Of a DNA stretch of 64,000 nt, positions 1 to 11,885 are shown one piece after another. The DNA is from Metabacillus schmidteae (GTDB lineage: Bacteria; Bacillota; Bacilli; Bacillales; Bacillaceae), in NCBI RefSeq assembly GCF_903166545.1, contig NZ_CAESCH010000002.1, positions 372,001 through 436,000 on the forward strand. The letters are read 5' to 3'. A program made the position numbers and the translations under genes. The notes below the pieces were generated by a model. It searched no databases and had not been told where the DNA came from. It saw only the letters and a program-made list of their open reading frames with translations. The number at the start of each line of letters is the position of its first letter. Within the stretch, counting starts at the first letter, position 1.

Positions 1-1
1 G

Positions 2-2183
<2,182 letters not shown>

Positions 2184-2212
2184 TTTATGTTGATTTAAAT
2201 AAAAGACGTGTG

Positions 2213-2262
2213 GACCCAATCCCTCTCAGGCGGCCGCCGAGGTTGTTTGGACCACGAACGCT
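2213..2262 (+). promoter_or_regulatory. GC-rich nested inverted repeat in gpmI-eno leader
   Basis: A ten-base palindrome GGCGGCCGCC (2229-2238) is nested inside CCTC/GAGG and CCAA/TTGG arms. It stands out as the only very GC-rich block in an otherwise AT-rich 146-bp intergenic gap. It could fold in the mRNA as a processing or stability hairpin before eno. No T-run follows, so it is not a simple terminator. Confidence 0.4.
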
Positions 2263-2269
2263 TTTATAG

Positions 2270-3622
<1,353 letters not shown>

Positions 3623-3632
3623 GTTGAGTGGG

Positions 3633-3666
3633 AGAACTGCCGCGTGGTGCGGCAGTTCTTTTTTGG
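3633..3666 (+). terminator. Intrinsic terminator after eno
   Basis: An 11-bp perfect stem, AGAACTGCCGC paired with GCGGCAGTTCT around a five-base loop, is followed directly by a run of seven T. It ends the glycolytic operon. Confidence 0.93.
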
Positions 3667-3689
3667 TTGTGGAGAGGGGGCGATTTTTG

Positions 3690-3800
3690 GCGAAAATTGT
3701 CTAATAGTAAATAAGTTTGTGAAAATCGTAAATATATTTTAATAATCAAAAATAAGTTACCAGAATCGAAAATATCAATTCACAAATAATAAATAAATGT
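3690..3800. repeat. AT-rich interspersed repeat, copy A (upstream of NERD gene)
   Basis: The block opens GCGAAAATTGTCTAATAGTA and continues with degenerate units around AATCGAAAATA / AATCGTAAATA. The same opening and units recur at 4845-4955 in the same orientation and, inverted, at 23727-23882. No ORF is present. The function is unknown. Confidence 0.6.
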
Positions 3801-3868
3801 CACTTTAAAGCAGGACTACAAGGAAAAAGAGAGAACATATTTAGTAAAACCAAATATGGAGTGAGAAT

Positions 3869-4825
3869 ATGATCGTAAAAACACACGAAGTTCCCCGTAT
3901 TATTCTTCAATTAGAAGCCTTGCTCAAAAGACTACCGCAAAACCATCCAAAAATCCCGCAAATTATTGAAGATTTAAACATCAGAAATGCTGGTTTCAGA
4001 GGAGAATTAGCGATAGAATATCCACTTAGTTTCCTCAACGAAAAAGAATACTCTATTTTTCATGATTTAAGGTTAAAAACGAAAAAACACTATTTTCAAT
4101 TAGATACATTGATTTTAAACCCGAAAGTGGCAATCATACTAGAAGTGAAAAATTATTCAGGCACGATCCACTTTGATCCAGAATTCAAACAGCTTATCCA
4201 AACAAAAGATGGAATTGAAAAAGGATATCCCTATCCACTGACACAACTAGAGCGTCATGAGGTACAGTTGAAAGAGTGGCTGCAGCAACACAAATTAAGG
4301 GAAATCAATATTTCTTCACTTGTTGTCATCAGCAACTCTTATACCATTATCCGCACTTCTCCAGAAGAGAGATCCCTCCATAAAAAAATAATCCATAAAG
4401 AAGAGTTACCCACCAAAATCCCAAAGTTAGCCAATTCCCAACAAAACCAACCACTTGAAGAAAAGGAGCTTAAAAAGATATCCCGTCTTTTAATTAAACA
4501 GCATACTAAAAGAGATTCTTATATATTGGAACGATATCAGATTGATAAAAAAGAACTAATAAAAGGAGCGATCTGCAAGAATTGTGGCTCACTTCCGCTT
4601 GTAAGAATAAAAGCCAATTGGCACTGTACCACATGTAATAGCAAAGATAAGCTAGCCCATTTACATGCTCTTGATGATTATGAATTGCTCTTTAAACCAA
4701 CAATAACGAATAGTGAGTTTAGAAATTTTCTGTGTGTAAATTCTATCGCAACAGCTAATAGGTTACTTCAGTCAATGAACCTAAAGTATGATGGAGAAAA
4801 GAAGGGAAGGGTGTACTACCTGTAG
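3869..4825 (+). CDS. NERD domain-containing protein with C-terminal zinc ribbon
   Basis: This is a 318-residue protein of unknown role. Residues about 35-150 match the nuclease-related domain: a conserved RGELAIEY-type start, then LDTLILNPKVAIILEVKNYSG, whose D and ExK pattern is that of restriction-endonuclease-like folds. The C-terminal third carries two CxxC pairs (CKNCG and CTTC about 20 residues apart), a likely zinc ribbon. NERD proteins are predicted DNA-processing enzymes but few have been tested. It stands alone between the enolase terminator and secG and is flanked on both sides by copies of the same AT-rich repeat, suggesting an accessory insertion. A weak GGAGTGAG site precedes ATG 3869. 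Confidence 0.82.
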   Translation: MIVKTHEVPRIILQLEALLKRLPQNHPKIPQIIEDLNIRNAGFRGELAIEYPLSFLNEKEYSIFHDLRLKTKKHYFQLDTLILNPKVAIILEVKNYSGTIHFDPEFKQLIQTKDGIEKGYPYPLTQLERHEVQLKEWLQQHKLREINISSLVVISNSYTIIRTSPEERSLHKKIIHKEELPTKIPKLANSQQNQPLEEKELKKISRLLIKQHTKRDSYILERYQIDKKELIKGAICKNCGSLPLVRIKANWHCTTCNSKDKLAHLHALDDYELLFKPTITNSEFRNFLCVNSIATANRLLQSMNLKYDGEKKGRVYYL

Positions 4826-4844
4826 AAGAAAGGGTGGGTGGATC

Positions 4845-4955
4845 TTGTCGAAAAAGGTCTAATAGTAATTAAATCTCCAAAATCGAAAATATAATCGTAG
4901 AATCGCAAATAAATCCCTAAAAAAGTAATTAAAATCCCAAAATCGAAAATAAACC
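4845..4955. repeat. AT-rich interspersed repeat, copy B (downstream of NERD gene)
   Basis: The block opens TTGTCGAAAAAGGTCTAATA and contains several AATCGAAAATA and AATCGCAAATAAA units. It has the same orientation as copy A, so the NERD gene lies between direct repeats. Confidence 0.6.
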
Positions 4956-5073
4956 AGCAATTCAACGATTTCAGCAGAACTAATCTCATAATCCCATCTT
5001 AATATTGTATCCCACCCCCACTTATGGTACATTTAAACTATCTACATGTGCGCATTTCAGGAGGTGTCAACTC

Positions 5074-5307
5074 ATGCATACAGCATTAATTATTCTACTT
5101 GTTCTTGTATCTATTGCTTTAATTACAGTTGTCTTATTACAATCAGGAAAAAGCACAGGGTTATCAGGTGCGATCTCTGGTGGTGCAGAGCAGCTTTTTG
5201 GTAAGCAAAAAGCTCGTGGTTTGGATTTAGTTCTACACCGCGCAACGATTGTGTTATCCGTATTATTCTTTGTTTTGACAGTTTTAGTGGCATATGTCGT
5301 ACAATAA
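5074..5307 (+). CDS. secG: Preprotein translocase subunit SecG
   Basis: SecG is the small non-essential subunit of the SecYEG translocon. I start at ATG 5074, which has an AGGAGGTG site eight bases upstream. A longer frame from 5005 would add an implausible cysteine-rich prefix. The 77-residue product has two transmembrane helices (about 2-20 and 55-75) joined by the typical cytoplasmic loop [21 protein letters not shown]. The gene order secG-esterase-rnr-smpB-ssrA is conserved in Bacillus. An intrinsic terminator follows 12 bases after the stop. Confidence 0.97.
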   Translation: MHTALIILLVLVSIALITVVLLQSGKSTGLSGAISGGAEQLFGKQKARGLDLVLHRATIVLSVLFFVLTVLVAYVVQ

Positions 5308-5319
5308 TGATAAAGATGA

Positions 5320-5347
5320 AGGGTCTGTAGAAACAGGCTCTTTTTTT
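5320..5347 (+). terminator. Intrinsic terminator after secG
   Basis: A nine-pair stem (AGGGTCTGT with ACAGGCTCT, two G-U pairs) with an AGAA loop is followed by seven T. Confidence 0.85.
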
Positions 5348-5469
5348 ATTAAGTTAACATATTGGTCAAGCACTACGTAGTTTGTTTAAAATAGTATACA
5401 TACTGAAAGTAATACTGAGCGCCCATCTGGGTTAAACTAAATAAAAGTTGTAGAAGGAGTTACAAAGAA

Positions 5470-6210
5470 ATGAAAATTGTGTTACCAAAACCATTTACTT
5501 TTGAAGGTGGAGACAGAGCCGTATTGTTATTACATGGATTCACAGGCAATACAGCGGATGTACGGATGCTTGCACGCTACTTAAGTGAGCGCGGATACAC
5601 ATGTCATGCTCCCCTATATAAAGGACACGGAGTACCGCCTGAGGAGCTTGTTCATACGGGACCGGAAGACTGGTGGAAGGATGTCCAAGCAGGATATGAG
5701 CATCTAAAACAAATGGGATTTGAAGACATTGCTGTTGGCGGATTATCTCTTGGCGGGGTGTTCTCGCTTAAACTAGGTTACACCGTGCCAGTAAAGGGTA
5801 TTATCCCAATGTGTGCCCCTATGTATATCAAAAGTGAAGAAGTCATGTATCAAGGTATCCTTGAGTATGCTAGAAACTATAAGAAGTTTGAAGGGAAAAC
5901 TCCTGAGCAAATTGAAGAAGAAATGAAGGAATTTGAAAAAACACCAATGAATACATTAAAAGAGTTGCAGGGATTAATATCAGATGTGCGAAATAATGTA
6001 GATATGATATATTCTCCAACCTTTGTTGTACAGGCCAGACATGATCATATGATCAACACAGATAGTGCAAATATTATCTATAACGAAGTGGAAAATGATC
6101 ATAAACAATTAAAATGGTACGAGGAATCCGGACATGTCATCACACTTGATAAAGAGCGTGATCAAGTTCATGAGGATGTGTACCAGTTTTTAGAGAGCCT
6201 AGATTGGTAA
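5470..6210 (+). CDS. Carboxylesterase (YvaK/Est30 type)
   Basis: This alpha/beta-hydrolase cleaves short-chain esters and corresponds to B. subtilis YvaK and Geobacillus Est30. The 246 residues carry the oxyanion motif LLLHGFTG (about 20-26), the nucleophile elbow GLSLGG with Ser93, an Asp in the ARHDHMI segment near 190, and a His in SGHVITLD near 222. A GAAGGAG site precedes ATG 5470. It lies 160 bp after secG and 24 bp before the rnr start, so it is probably cotranscribed with rnr. The natural substrate is not known. Confidence 0.93.
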   Translation: MKIVLPKPFTFEGGDRAVLLLHGFTGNTADVRMLARYLSERGYTCHAPLYKGHGVPPEELVHTGPEDWWKDVQAGYEHLKQMGFEDIAVGGLSLGGVFSLKLGYTVPVKGIIPMCAPMYIKSEEVMYQGILEYARNYKKFEGKTPEQIEEEMKEFEKTPMNTLKELQGLISDVRNNVDMIYSPTFVVQARHDHMINTDSANIIYNEVENDHKQLKWYEESGHVITLDKERDQVHEDVYQFLESLDW

Positions 6211-6233
6211 CCTATAAAAAGGAGGATGATCAC

Positions 6234-8573
6234 ATGGACCAAGACATTCAACTACATATTGATAAACTGCTTTCCTTTATGAAGGAAGAAGCATATAAGC
6301 CGTTAACGGTTCAGGAGCTTGAAGAAGCTTTTGGAATTGAAGATTCAACTGAGTTCAAGGACTTTGTAAAAGCATTGGTTGTCATGGAAGACCAAGGACT
6401 TGTTGTCCGTACGAGAAGCAATCGCTATGGCTTACCGGAAAAAATGAATCTAATAAAAGGGAAACTAATCGGCCATGCTAAAGGATTTGCTTTTGTTGAT
6501 CCGGAAGATGTGAGCTTAGATGATATTTTTATCCCGCCTACTGAGCTAAAAACAGCGATGCATGGTGATACAGTTCTTGTCAGAGTGAGCCCAAAGACAG
6601 GAGGAACAAGACAAGAAGGAACGATTATCCGTATTATCGAGCGTGGCGTAACAGAAGTTGTCGGGACATATACTGAAAGCAAAAACTTCGGATTTGTTAT
6701 TCCTGATGATAAAAAAATCGCAAATGATATCTTTATTCCAAAACAAGCATCAAATGGAGCGGTTGAAGGACACAAAGTTGTTGTGAAGCTAACGACATAT
6801 CCTGAGGGACGTATGAGTGCTGAAGGAGAAATTATTGAAATATTAGGTCATAAAAATGATCCGGGTGTTGATATTTTATCGATCATCCATAAGCACGGAC
6901 TTCCAGGTCCATTCCCGGTTGAAGCGTTGGAACAAGCGAATGATGTACCGGAAACGATAAAAGAAGAAGATTTAAAGGACCGTCGAGATCTTCGCAATCA
7001 AACAATTGTTACAATTGACGGAGCAGACGCAAAAGACCTGGATGATGCGGTAACAGTTACAAAGCTCGAAAACGGAAACTACAAACTAGGTGTTCATATC
7101 GCCGATGTTAGTCATTATGTAACAGATCAATCACCAATTGACCGGGAAGCATCAGATCGCGGAACTAGTGTGTATTTAGTGGATCGTGTGATTCCCATGA
7201 TTCCACACCGCTTATCAAATGGAATTTGTTCCTTAAATCCTAAAGTAGATCGTCTTACATTATCATGTGAAATGGAAGTCGATGAAACTGGTACTGTTGT
7301 GAATCACGAAATTTTCCAAAGTGTGATTAAAACAACAGAAAGAATGACATACACAGATGTAAATAAGATTCTTGAAGATCGCGATGAGGAGCTTCTCCAA
7401 AAATATGAGAAGCTGGTCCCTATGTTTGAACTGATGGGTGAGCTTGCTCAAGTGTTGCGAACAAAACGTATGACCCGCGGTGCAATCGACTTTGATTTTA
7501 AAGAAGCAAAGGTCCTTGTTGATAAAGAAGGAAATCCAACAGAAGTTGTCCTGCGTGAACGTTCTGTAGCAGAGCGTCTAATTGAGGAATTCATGCTTTT
7601 AGCAAATGAAACAGTAGCTGAGCACTTCCACTGGATGAATGTTCCGTTCATATATCGTATCCATGAAGACCCTAATGCTGAAAAATTACAGCGTTTCTTA
7701 GAGTTTATTACAAACTTCGGCTATACAGTGAAAGGTTCTGGAAACGATATTCACCCAAGAGCTCTGCAAAATATTTTAGAGGAAGTAGCGGGTACACCAG
7801 AAGAAACGGTCATCTCCACAGTGATGCTGCGTTCCATGAAGCAAGCAAAATATGATCCGGAAAGCCTTGGACACTTTGGACTGGCAACAGAGTATTACAC
7901 ACACTTTACATCACCAATTCGCCGTTATCCTGACTTAATTGTTCATCGTTTAATTCGAACATATTTAATAGAAGGAAAAGTTGATGAAGAAACACGTTCA
8001 AGCTGGGCTGAGAGTCTTCCAGTACTCGCGGAACACTCTTCTAATATGGAACGTAGAGCAGTTGAAGCAGAACGTGAAACAGATGAACTGAAAAAAGCAG
8101 AGTACATGCTTGATAAAATTGGTGAAGAATATGACGGTATTATCAGCTCGGTCACAAACTTCGGAATGTTCGTGGAGCTGCCGAATACAATTGAAGGTCT
8201 AGTTCATGTTAGTTATTTAACAGATGACTATTATCGTTATGATGAGCGCCATTATGCCATGATTGGTGAACGAACAGGAACTGTCTATCGCATCGGGGAT
8301 GAAATCACAGTACGTGTTGTCAATGTTAACAAAGACGAGCGCTCCATTGACTTTGAAATTGTAGGAATGAAGGGAACAAGAAGACGTCCTGCAAAAGAAA
8401 CACCAAAAGTCATTGTCGCGAGTAAAGGAAGAAAAGGTTCTGGTTCACGTGGAGACAATGGAAAAAAACGTGAAAGCGACAGAGATGGAGAATGGTCAAC
8501 CCGTCCTCCCCGCAAAAAGAAAAAGCATTTTGAAAATGCACCAAAAGCGAAGCGGAAAAAGAAGAAGCGCTAA
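6234..8573 (+). CDS. rnr: Ribonuclease R
   Basis: RNase R is a processive 3'-5' exoribonuclease that degrades structured RNA and acts with tmRNA-SmpB on non-stop messages. I chose ATG 6234, which sits eight bases after AAAGGAGG. The frame is open back to TTG 6204, but that start would overlap the esterase. The product is 779 residues, the B. subtilis length: an N-terminal helix-turn-helix (about 1-60), two cold-shock/OB domains, the RNB catalytic domain with the acidic cluster [12 protein letters not shown], an S1 domain (about 635-715), and a very basic Lys/Arg-rich tail ending KRKKKKR. Its position next to smpB and ssrA fits the shared role. Confidence 0.98.
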   Translation: MDQDIQLHIDKLLSFMKEEAYKPLTVQELEEAFGIEDSTEFKDFVKALVVMEDQGLVVRTRSNRYGLPEKMNLIKGKLIGHAKGFAFVDPEDVSLDDIFIPPTELKTAMHGDTVLVRVSPKTGGTRQEGTIIRIIERGVTEVVGTYTESKNFGFVIPDDKKIANDIFIPKQASNGAVEGHKVVVKLTTYPEGRMSAEGEIIEILGHKNDPGVDILSIIHKHGLPGPFPVEALEQANDVPETIKEEDLKDRRDLRNQTIVTIDGADAKDLDDAVTVTKLENGNYKLGVHIADVSHYVTDQSPIDREASDRGTSVYLVDRVIPMIPHRLSNGICSLNPKVDRLTLSCEMEVDETGTVVNHEIFQSVIKTTERMTYTDVNKILEDRDEELLQKYEKLVPMFELMGELAQVLRTKRMTRGAIDFDFKEAKVLVDKEGNPTEVVLRERSVAERLIEEFMLLANETVAEHFHWMNVPFIYRIHEDPNAEKLQRFLEFITNFGYTVKGSGNDIHPRALQNILEEVAGTPEETVISTVMLRSMKQAKYDPESLGHFGLATEYYTHFTSPIRRYPDLIVHRLIRTYLIEGKVDEETRSSWAESLPVLAEHSSNMERRAVEAERETDELKKAEYMLDKIGEEYDGIISSVTNFGMFVELPNTIEGLVHVSYLTDDYYRYDERHYAMIGERTGTVYRIGDEITVRVVNVNKDERSIDFEIVGMKGTRRRPAKETPKVIVASKGRKGSGSRGDNGKKRESDRDGEWSTRPPRKKKKHFENAPKAKRKKKKR

Positions 8574-8579
8574 AAAGGA

Positions 8580-8612
8580 AAGGGGCTTGCTTGATATTGA
8601 GCTTGCCCTTTT
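8580..8612 (+). terminator. Probable terminator after rnr
   Basis: AAGGGGC and GCCCTTTT can pair as the outer stem, with a smaller GCTT/GAGC pairing inside. The T-tract is short, so confidence is moderate. Confidence 0.5.
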
Positions 8613-8796
8613 CGTTATCTAGCTAATCTTCTATTTCACTCAATAACATCCTTCTAAGTTTATAAAGAGGTGAGTTAGGGAAACTACCAGTAACGACCTA
8701 TTCTGTTTAACTATGGTGGAAGTTTCTCTTTTATTGAGTTACCGCCCATTTTTTGCTAAAATAGAACGTATCGCTAGATCGAGGGGAGGGAATACA

Positions 8797-9264
8797 ATGC
8801 CTAAAGGAATGGGAAAAGCATTAGCGCAAAATAAGAAAGCTAATCATGATTACGCCATTGAAGAAACATTTGAAGCCGGCATTGTCCTTCAAGGAACAGA
8901 AATTAAATCGATTCGTAATGGTCGTGTTAACTTAAAGGATTCTTACGCACGAATTGAACGTGGTGAGGTTTTCCTGCTTAATATGCATGTCAGTCCTTAT
9001 GAACAAGGAAACCGCTATAACCATGATCCATTAAGAACAAGAAAACTATTATTAAAGAAACGAGAAATCGCCAAACTAATTGGAGCCACTAAAGAAGAAG
9101 GCTATGCACTTGTCCCATTAAAGATGTACGTCAAAAATGGCTATGCAAAAGTGTTAATTGGTCTTGGAAAAGGGAAAAAGAAATACGACAAACGTGAAGA
9201 CCTTAAGAAGAAGGAAGCAAAACGTGATATTGAACGTGCCTTTAGAGAACGCCAGAAAATGTAG
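8797..9264 (+). CDS. smpB: SsrA-binding protein SmpB
   Basis: SmpB binds the tRNA-like domain of tmRNA and brings it to stalled ribosomes. ATG 8797 follows GAGGGGAGGG by seven bases and gives 155 residues. An in-frame extension to 8713 is not supported by a binding site. The family core is visible: an OB-fold starting with [48 protein letters not shown], and the C-terminal basic tail [28 protein letters not shown] that lines the mRNA channel. The ssrA gene, encoding its RNA partner, begins about 155 bp downstream. Confidence 0.98.
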   Translation: MPKGMGKALAQNKKANHDYAIEETFEAGIVLQGTEIKSIRNGRVNLKDSYARIERGEVFLLNMHVSPYEQGNRYNHDPLRTRKLLLKKREIAKLIGATKEEGYALVPLKMYVKNGYAKVLIGLGKGKKKYDKREDLKKKEAKRDIERAFRERQKM

Positions 9265-9280
9265 TGGGAAAACCTTACAA

Positions 9281-9308
9281 TTGCATTTTTAGGCCAGTCT
9301 GTTATAAT
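9281..9308 (+). promoter_or_regulatory. Sigma-A promoter of ssrA
   Basis: TTGCAT (9281-9286) and TATAAT (9303-9308) are separated by 16 bases. The distance to the mature tmRNA 5' end at 9421 implies a roughly 105-nt leader removed by 5' processing. Confidence 0.7.
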
Positions 9309-9420
9309 AGGTTTTGTAAGGCAGTCAACTTACTTTAAAAACTTCATAAGCAATTAAGCTTATCTATCTTTAACTTTTAATACTTCCCGTATTCCCTAGC
9401 TGGTATATACGGCTTATCAT

Positions 9421-9784
9421 GGGGACGTTACGGATTCGACAGGGATAGTTCGAGCTTAGGTTGCGGGCCGAAGGGATCGTCTTCGTTAAAACGTCAACGC
9501 CAATAATAACTGGCAAATCTAACAATAACTTAGCTTTAGCAGCTTAATAACTGCTTAGCTGTTCCTCCCTCCATCGTCCATGTGGTAGGGTAAGGGACTC
9601 ACTCTTAGTGGACTACGCCTGATTCCTCCGTCTGGGGATGATGGAAGAGACCAATCAGACTAGCTGCTCTGACGCCTGTCGATAGGCATAGGAGTTAGCG
9701 AAACCGCAAATATATCGACTACGCTCGTAGACGCTTAAGTGCCGTTATGTCTGGACGAGGGTTCGACTCCCTCCGTCTCCACCA
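9421..9784 (+). ncRNA. ssrA: Transfer-messenger RNA (tmRNA)
   Basis: tmRNA rescues stalled ribosomes, first as an alanyl-tRNA and then as a short message that adds a degradation tag. The 5' end GGGGACG pairs with CGTCTCC before the encoded CCA, forming the acceptor stem. The T-arm has stem GAGGG/CCCTC (9757-9761, 9769-9773) and loop TTCGACT. The tag frame runs 9512-9544 and reads GKSNNNLALAA before tandem TAA codons. With the charged alanine the tag is 12 residues, shorter than my recollection of the 15-residue B. subtilis tag, but it keeps the ALAA end. The RNA is complete without any intron. A second copy of its 3' end lies 303 bp downstream. Confidence 0.97.
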
Positions 9785-9818
9785 ATACATATTTTGGTGG
9801 TTAAATACGATAATATTC

Positions 9819-9850
9819 ACGGACTTACCAAATGTGGTAAGTCCGTTTTT
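9819..9850 (+). terminator. Intrinsic terminator after tmRNA
   Basis: An 11-bp perfect stem, ACGGACTTACC with GGTAAGTCCGT, is followed by five T. It lies between the tmRNA and the group I intron-like segment, so most transcripts should end before the intron remnant. Confidence 0.88.
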
Positions 9851-9854
9851 ACAT

Positions 9855-10070
9855 CTTATAATATATATCCACTGTGATAAGGCAATGCCGAGCGGTATGT
9901 GGAGCAATCCAACAGCCGTGTATCGACTTATAGGCTGCCATCTTGGTAGTACTAGGATACGAAAAACTGCCTGGAATTCAGGTAAAACTACTTTTCGTAT
10001 AAGACGCCGAAGGACCTGTATAGAGGTTCAAGATATAGTCAGTGCCATGACGAAAGCATGGAATAGCACG
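9855..10070 (+). ncRNA. Group I intron remnant (5'-truncated) next to duplicated tmRNA end
   Basis: This non-coding stretch has the sequence and pairing signs of a group I intron core. A Q-like element CAATCCAACAGCC lies at 9905-9917. CGACTTA at 9924-9930 can pair as P7 with TAGTC at the end of AAGATATAGTC (10030-10040), the typical J8/7-P7' (S) element. A long arm ATACGAAAA/TTTTCGTAT encloses CCTG/CAGG. The P9-like hairpin CCATG-ACGAAAG-CATGG (10045-10061) is followed by GTG/CAC and a terminal G at 10070. Directly after G10070 comes a tmRNA T-arm end. I find no P1 or internal guide matching the tmRNA T-stem upstream, so the 5' part appears lost. Covariance-model confirmation is needed. Confidence 0.65.
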
Positions 10071-10115
10071 TCCCACCGTCTCCACCAAATACATATTTGG
10101 TGGTTTTTATTTTGT
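10071..10115 (+). pseudogene. Second, displaced copy of the ssrA 3' end with its terminator
   Basis: Bases 10071-10087 repeat 9768-9784 with one change (T9772 to A), from the last T-loop base through the T-stem 3' strand, acceptor strand and CCA. The homology continues into ATACATATTT-GGTGG. Here CCACCA pairs with TGGTGG and is followed by T-rich sequence, making a terminator-like hairpin. It looks like the original gene end separated from the body of ssrA. Confidence 0.75.
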
Positions 10116-10233
10116 TTATTTTTATATTAAATTTCAAAAAAAGCTTTCTCAAAAGCTAATTTTTTTATAATCCTGAAAAACATAAGGATTCTTTTACGCT
10201 AAATATAAAGAAAAAAGAAAAGGTTATTGATAT

Positions 10234-10298
10234 ACTCAGTCTTCGGATCCCTGCCCCTGAAATCTTTATCGGTGGAAGACTACCGAACTGCTATGAGT
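10234..10298 (+). other. Structured leader candidate upstream of DUF3231 gene
   Basis: ACTCA (10234-10238) can pair with TGAGT (10294-10298), enclosing a perfect seven-pair stem AGTCTTC/GAAGACT (10238-10244, 10275-10281). I do not recognise a known riboswitch class. The rest of the 10116-10400 gap holds nothing that I can identify. Confidence 0.3.
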
Positions 10299-10400
10299 TC
10301 TAACATTACAAGACCGTTATAATTTAAAGATGAGAATTATTGGAATTAAATTATCCATCAATGGTAATCCTAAGCAAAAATAGGGAAAAGGAGTTTAGGC

Positions 10401-11450
10401 ATGACCGGAGATAAAGATTTAAATCCAATGAATGTGATAAAACCATTAAATATATATACGAAAATATTAGATGAGACCCAACCATTAACAACTTTTGAAA
10501 TGGGGAAACTTTGGGCTACGTATATGGGAAACAGTATGTCAATTCAAATCTTAAGTTATTTTCTTCAACACTGCGATGATGAAGATATAAGATTGCTTTT
10601 GGAGAATGGTTTAGCCTTATCAAAGGATTTCAAGCAGAGGATAGAAGATTTTTTTAAGAAAGATAACTTCCCCATACCTATAGGATTTACCGAAGATGAT
10701 GTTAATCTTGGTGCACCTCGTTTATATGCTGACGAATTTTACCCTCATTATTTAAAATATGCTGCTAAAGCAGGGATGAGTCTTTACTCAGTAGCAGTTC
10801 CATTGGTCATGAGGGAGGATATAAGGGAGTTTTTTATTTACTGTAATCAATGTGCGACCGTTCTTTTAGGACAAATTAATAATGTTTTAATGGAAAAGAA
10901 ATTTATTGCAAACCCTCCTATCATTCCAACACCAGATGGAATTGATAGAATCGGTAAACAAAGCTACTTAAATGGATTTATGGGAGATGTCAGACCATTA
11001 CAGGCACTAGAAATCATTCATCTTTGGGATAACATAGAGAATAACACAACAAGTAAGGCATTATTATTTGGATTCTGTCAGATAGTGAAAGACGAAAAAA
11101 TAAAAGCGTTGTTTAATAGAGGGTTAGATATGACTGAAAAATCTGTAAAGCAATATAAGGAAAAAATGCACATTGCACATATTCAATCACCGGCGTACTT
11201 AGACCATTTAGTTACTACATCTACATACCCACCTTTTTCCGATAAAATCATGCTGTTTCATAAAGTGGATATGTTCTCAATGAAGATAAGGTCATTCGGA
11301 AACTCACTTGCAGTAACTGCTAGAAGAGATCTAAATATGTTGTATGCAAGAACTCTTGTAAACATTGGTTTATTTGTTGACGATGGTATGAATATCTTAA
11401 TTGATAAAGGGTGGTTGGAATCACCTCCGCAAGCTCAAGATAGAGGTTAG
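10401..11450 (+). CDS. DUF3231 family protein
   Basis: This is a 349-residue protein with a good AAAAGGAG site before ATG 10401. It contains two tandem copies of one helical module, starting near LTTFEMGKLWATYMGNSMS and again near LQALEIIHLWDNIENNTTSK. This internal duplication is typical of DUF3231 proteins, which are common in Bacillaceae and of unknown function. The module looks like a ferritin-like helical bundle, but that is an inference. A close paralogue is encoded at 14696-15721; the two share motifs such as GNSMS, YPIPIGF/EDVNLGAPRL and MFSMKIR. It appears monocistronic, preceded by a possible structured leader. Confidence 0.85.
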   Translation: MTGDKDLNPMNVIKPLNIYTKILDETQPLTTFEMGKLWATYMGNSMSIQILSYFLQHCDDEDIRLLLENGLALSKDFKQRIEDFFKKDNFPIPIGFTEDDVNLGAPRLYADEFYPHYLKYAAKAGMSLYSVAVPLVMREDIREFFIYCNQCATVLLGQINNVLMEKKFIANPPIIPTPDGIDRIGKQSYLNGFMGDVRPLQALEIIHLWDNIENNTTSKALLFGFCQIVKDEKIKALFNRGLDMTEKSVKQYKEKMHIAHIQSPAYLDHLVTTSTYPPFSDKIMLFHKVDMFSMKIRSFGNSLAVTARRDLNMLYARTLVNIGLFVDDGMNILIDKGWLESPPQAQDRG

Positions 11451-11489
11451 TTATACAATTGGAACAGCTTAAAATACAACAACGCTAAA

Positions 11490-11534
11490 AGGGAATCAGT
11501 AAAGCATTGCTAATAAGGCATTTACTTGATCCCT
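11490..11534. repeat. Imperfect inverted repeat near gene remnant
   Basis: AGGGAATCAGTAAA and TTTACTTGATCCCT form imperfect arms around about 17 bases. No T-run follows. It lies just before the MocR-like remnant and may mark a deletion junction. Confidence 0.35.
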
Positions 11535-11547
11535 GATTATCATAATC

Positions 11548-11781
11548 CGACAGCTACCTGGCATCTTTCGTTGGTTGTTATTACCAGAAAAGATTACAGG
11601 TGCTGAATTTGAAACGTTAGCAGCTGAACAGGGAGTACAAGTATATGCAGCAGAACGTTTTGTCGTTGGAAATAGTTGTCCGGAAAGAGCTGTAAGAATT
11701 TCAGTATGTGTTCCAAAAACGTTTGAAGAGCTTGTGCAAGGTTTAATTATCCTTAACCGTTTGTTTAAAAATCTTACTTAA
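11548..11781 (+). pseudogene. C-terminal remnant of a MocR/PdxR-type aminotransferase-fold regulator
   Basis: In-frame codons from about 11548 read RQLPGIFRWLLLPEKITGAEF and then EQGVQVYAAERFVVGN followed by VRISVCVPKTFEELVQGL. That is the extreme C-terminus of class-I aminotransferase-like domains of GntR/MocR regulators. Only about 77 residues of an expected 450-480 are present, and no DNA-binding or PLP-lysine region precedes it. I treat it as a decayed gene. The next gene is an MFS transporter, a common target of such regulators, so the regulator of 11886-13175 may have been lost. A short protein starting at TTG 11575 cannot be excluded. Confidence 0.65.
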
Positions 11782-11790
11782 TATTGTTTG

Positions 11791-11821
11791 CCATACAATT
11801 ATCATATTGTATGGTTTTTTT
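11791..11821 (+). terminator. Intrinsic terminator
   Basis: CCATACAAT pairs perfectly with ATTGTATGG around a six-base loop and is followed by seven T. It separates the remnant from the MFS gene. Confidence 0.9.
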
Positions 11822-11885
11822 GTGCGTGTTATGATGATTCAAATCAAGTTGGGGTTAATCAGCTTCTAGAAAGGGAGATTAGATC

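Noticed and set aside
5005..5073. N-terminal extension of SecG
   Set aside because: The 23 extra residues are not in the family, and the strong AGGAGGTG site points to ATG 5074.
9747..10130. A 127-codon plus-strand frame and a 62-codon minus-strand frame over the ssrA end
   Set aside because: They overlap the tmRNA T-arm, its terminator and the intron-like RNA, and have no start signal.
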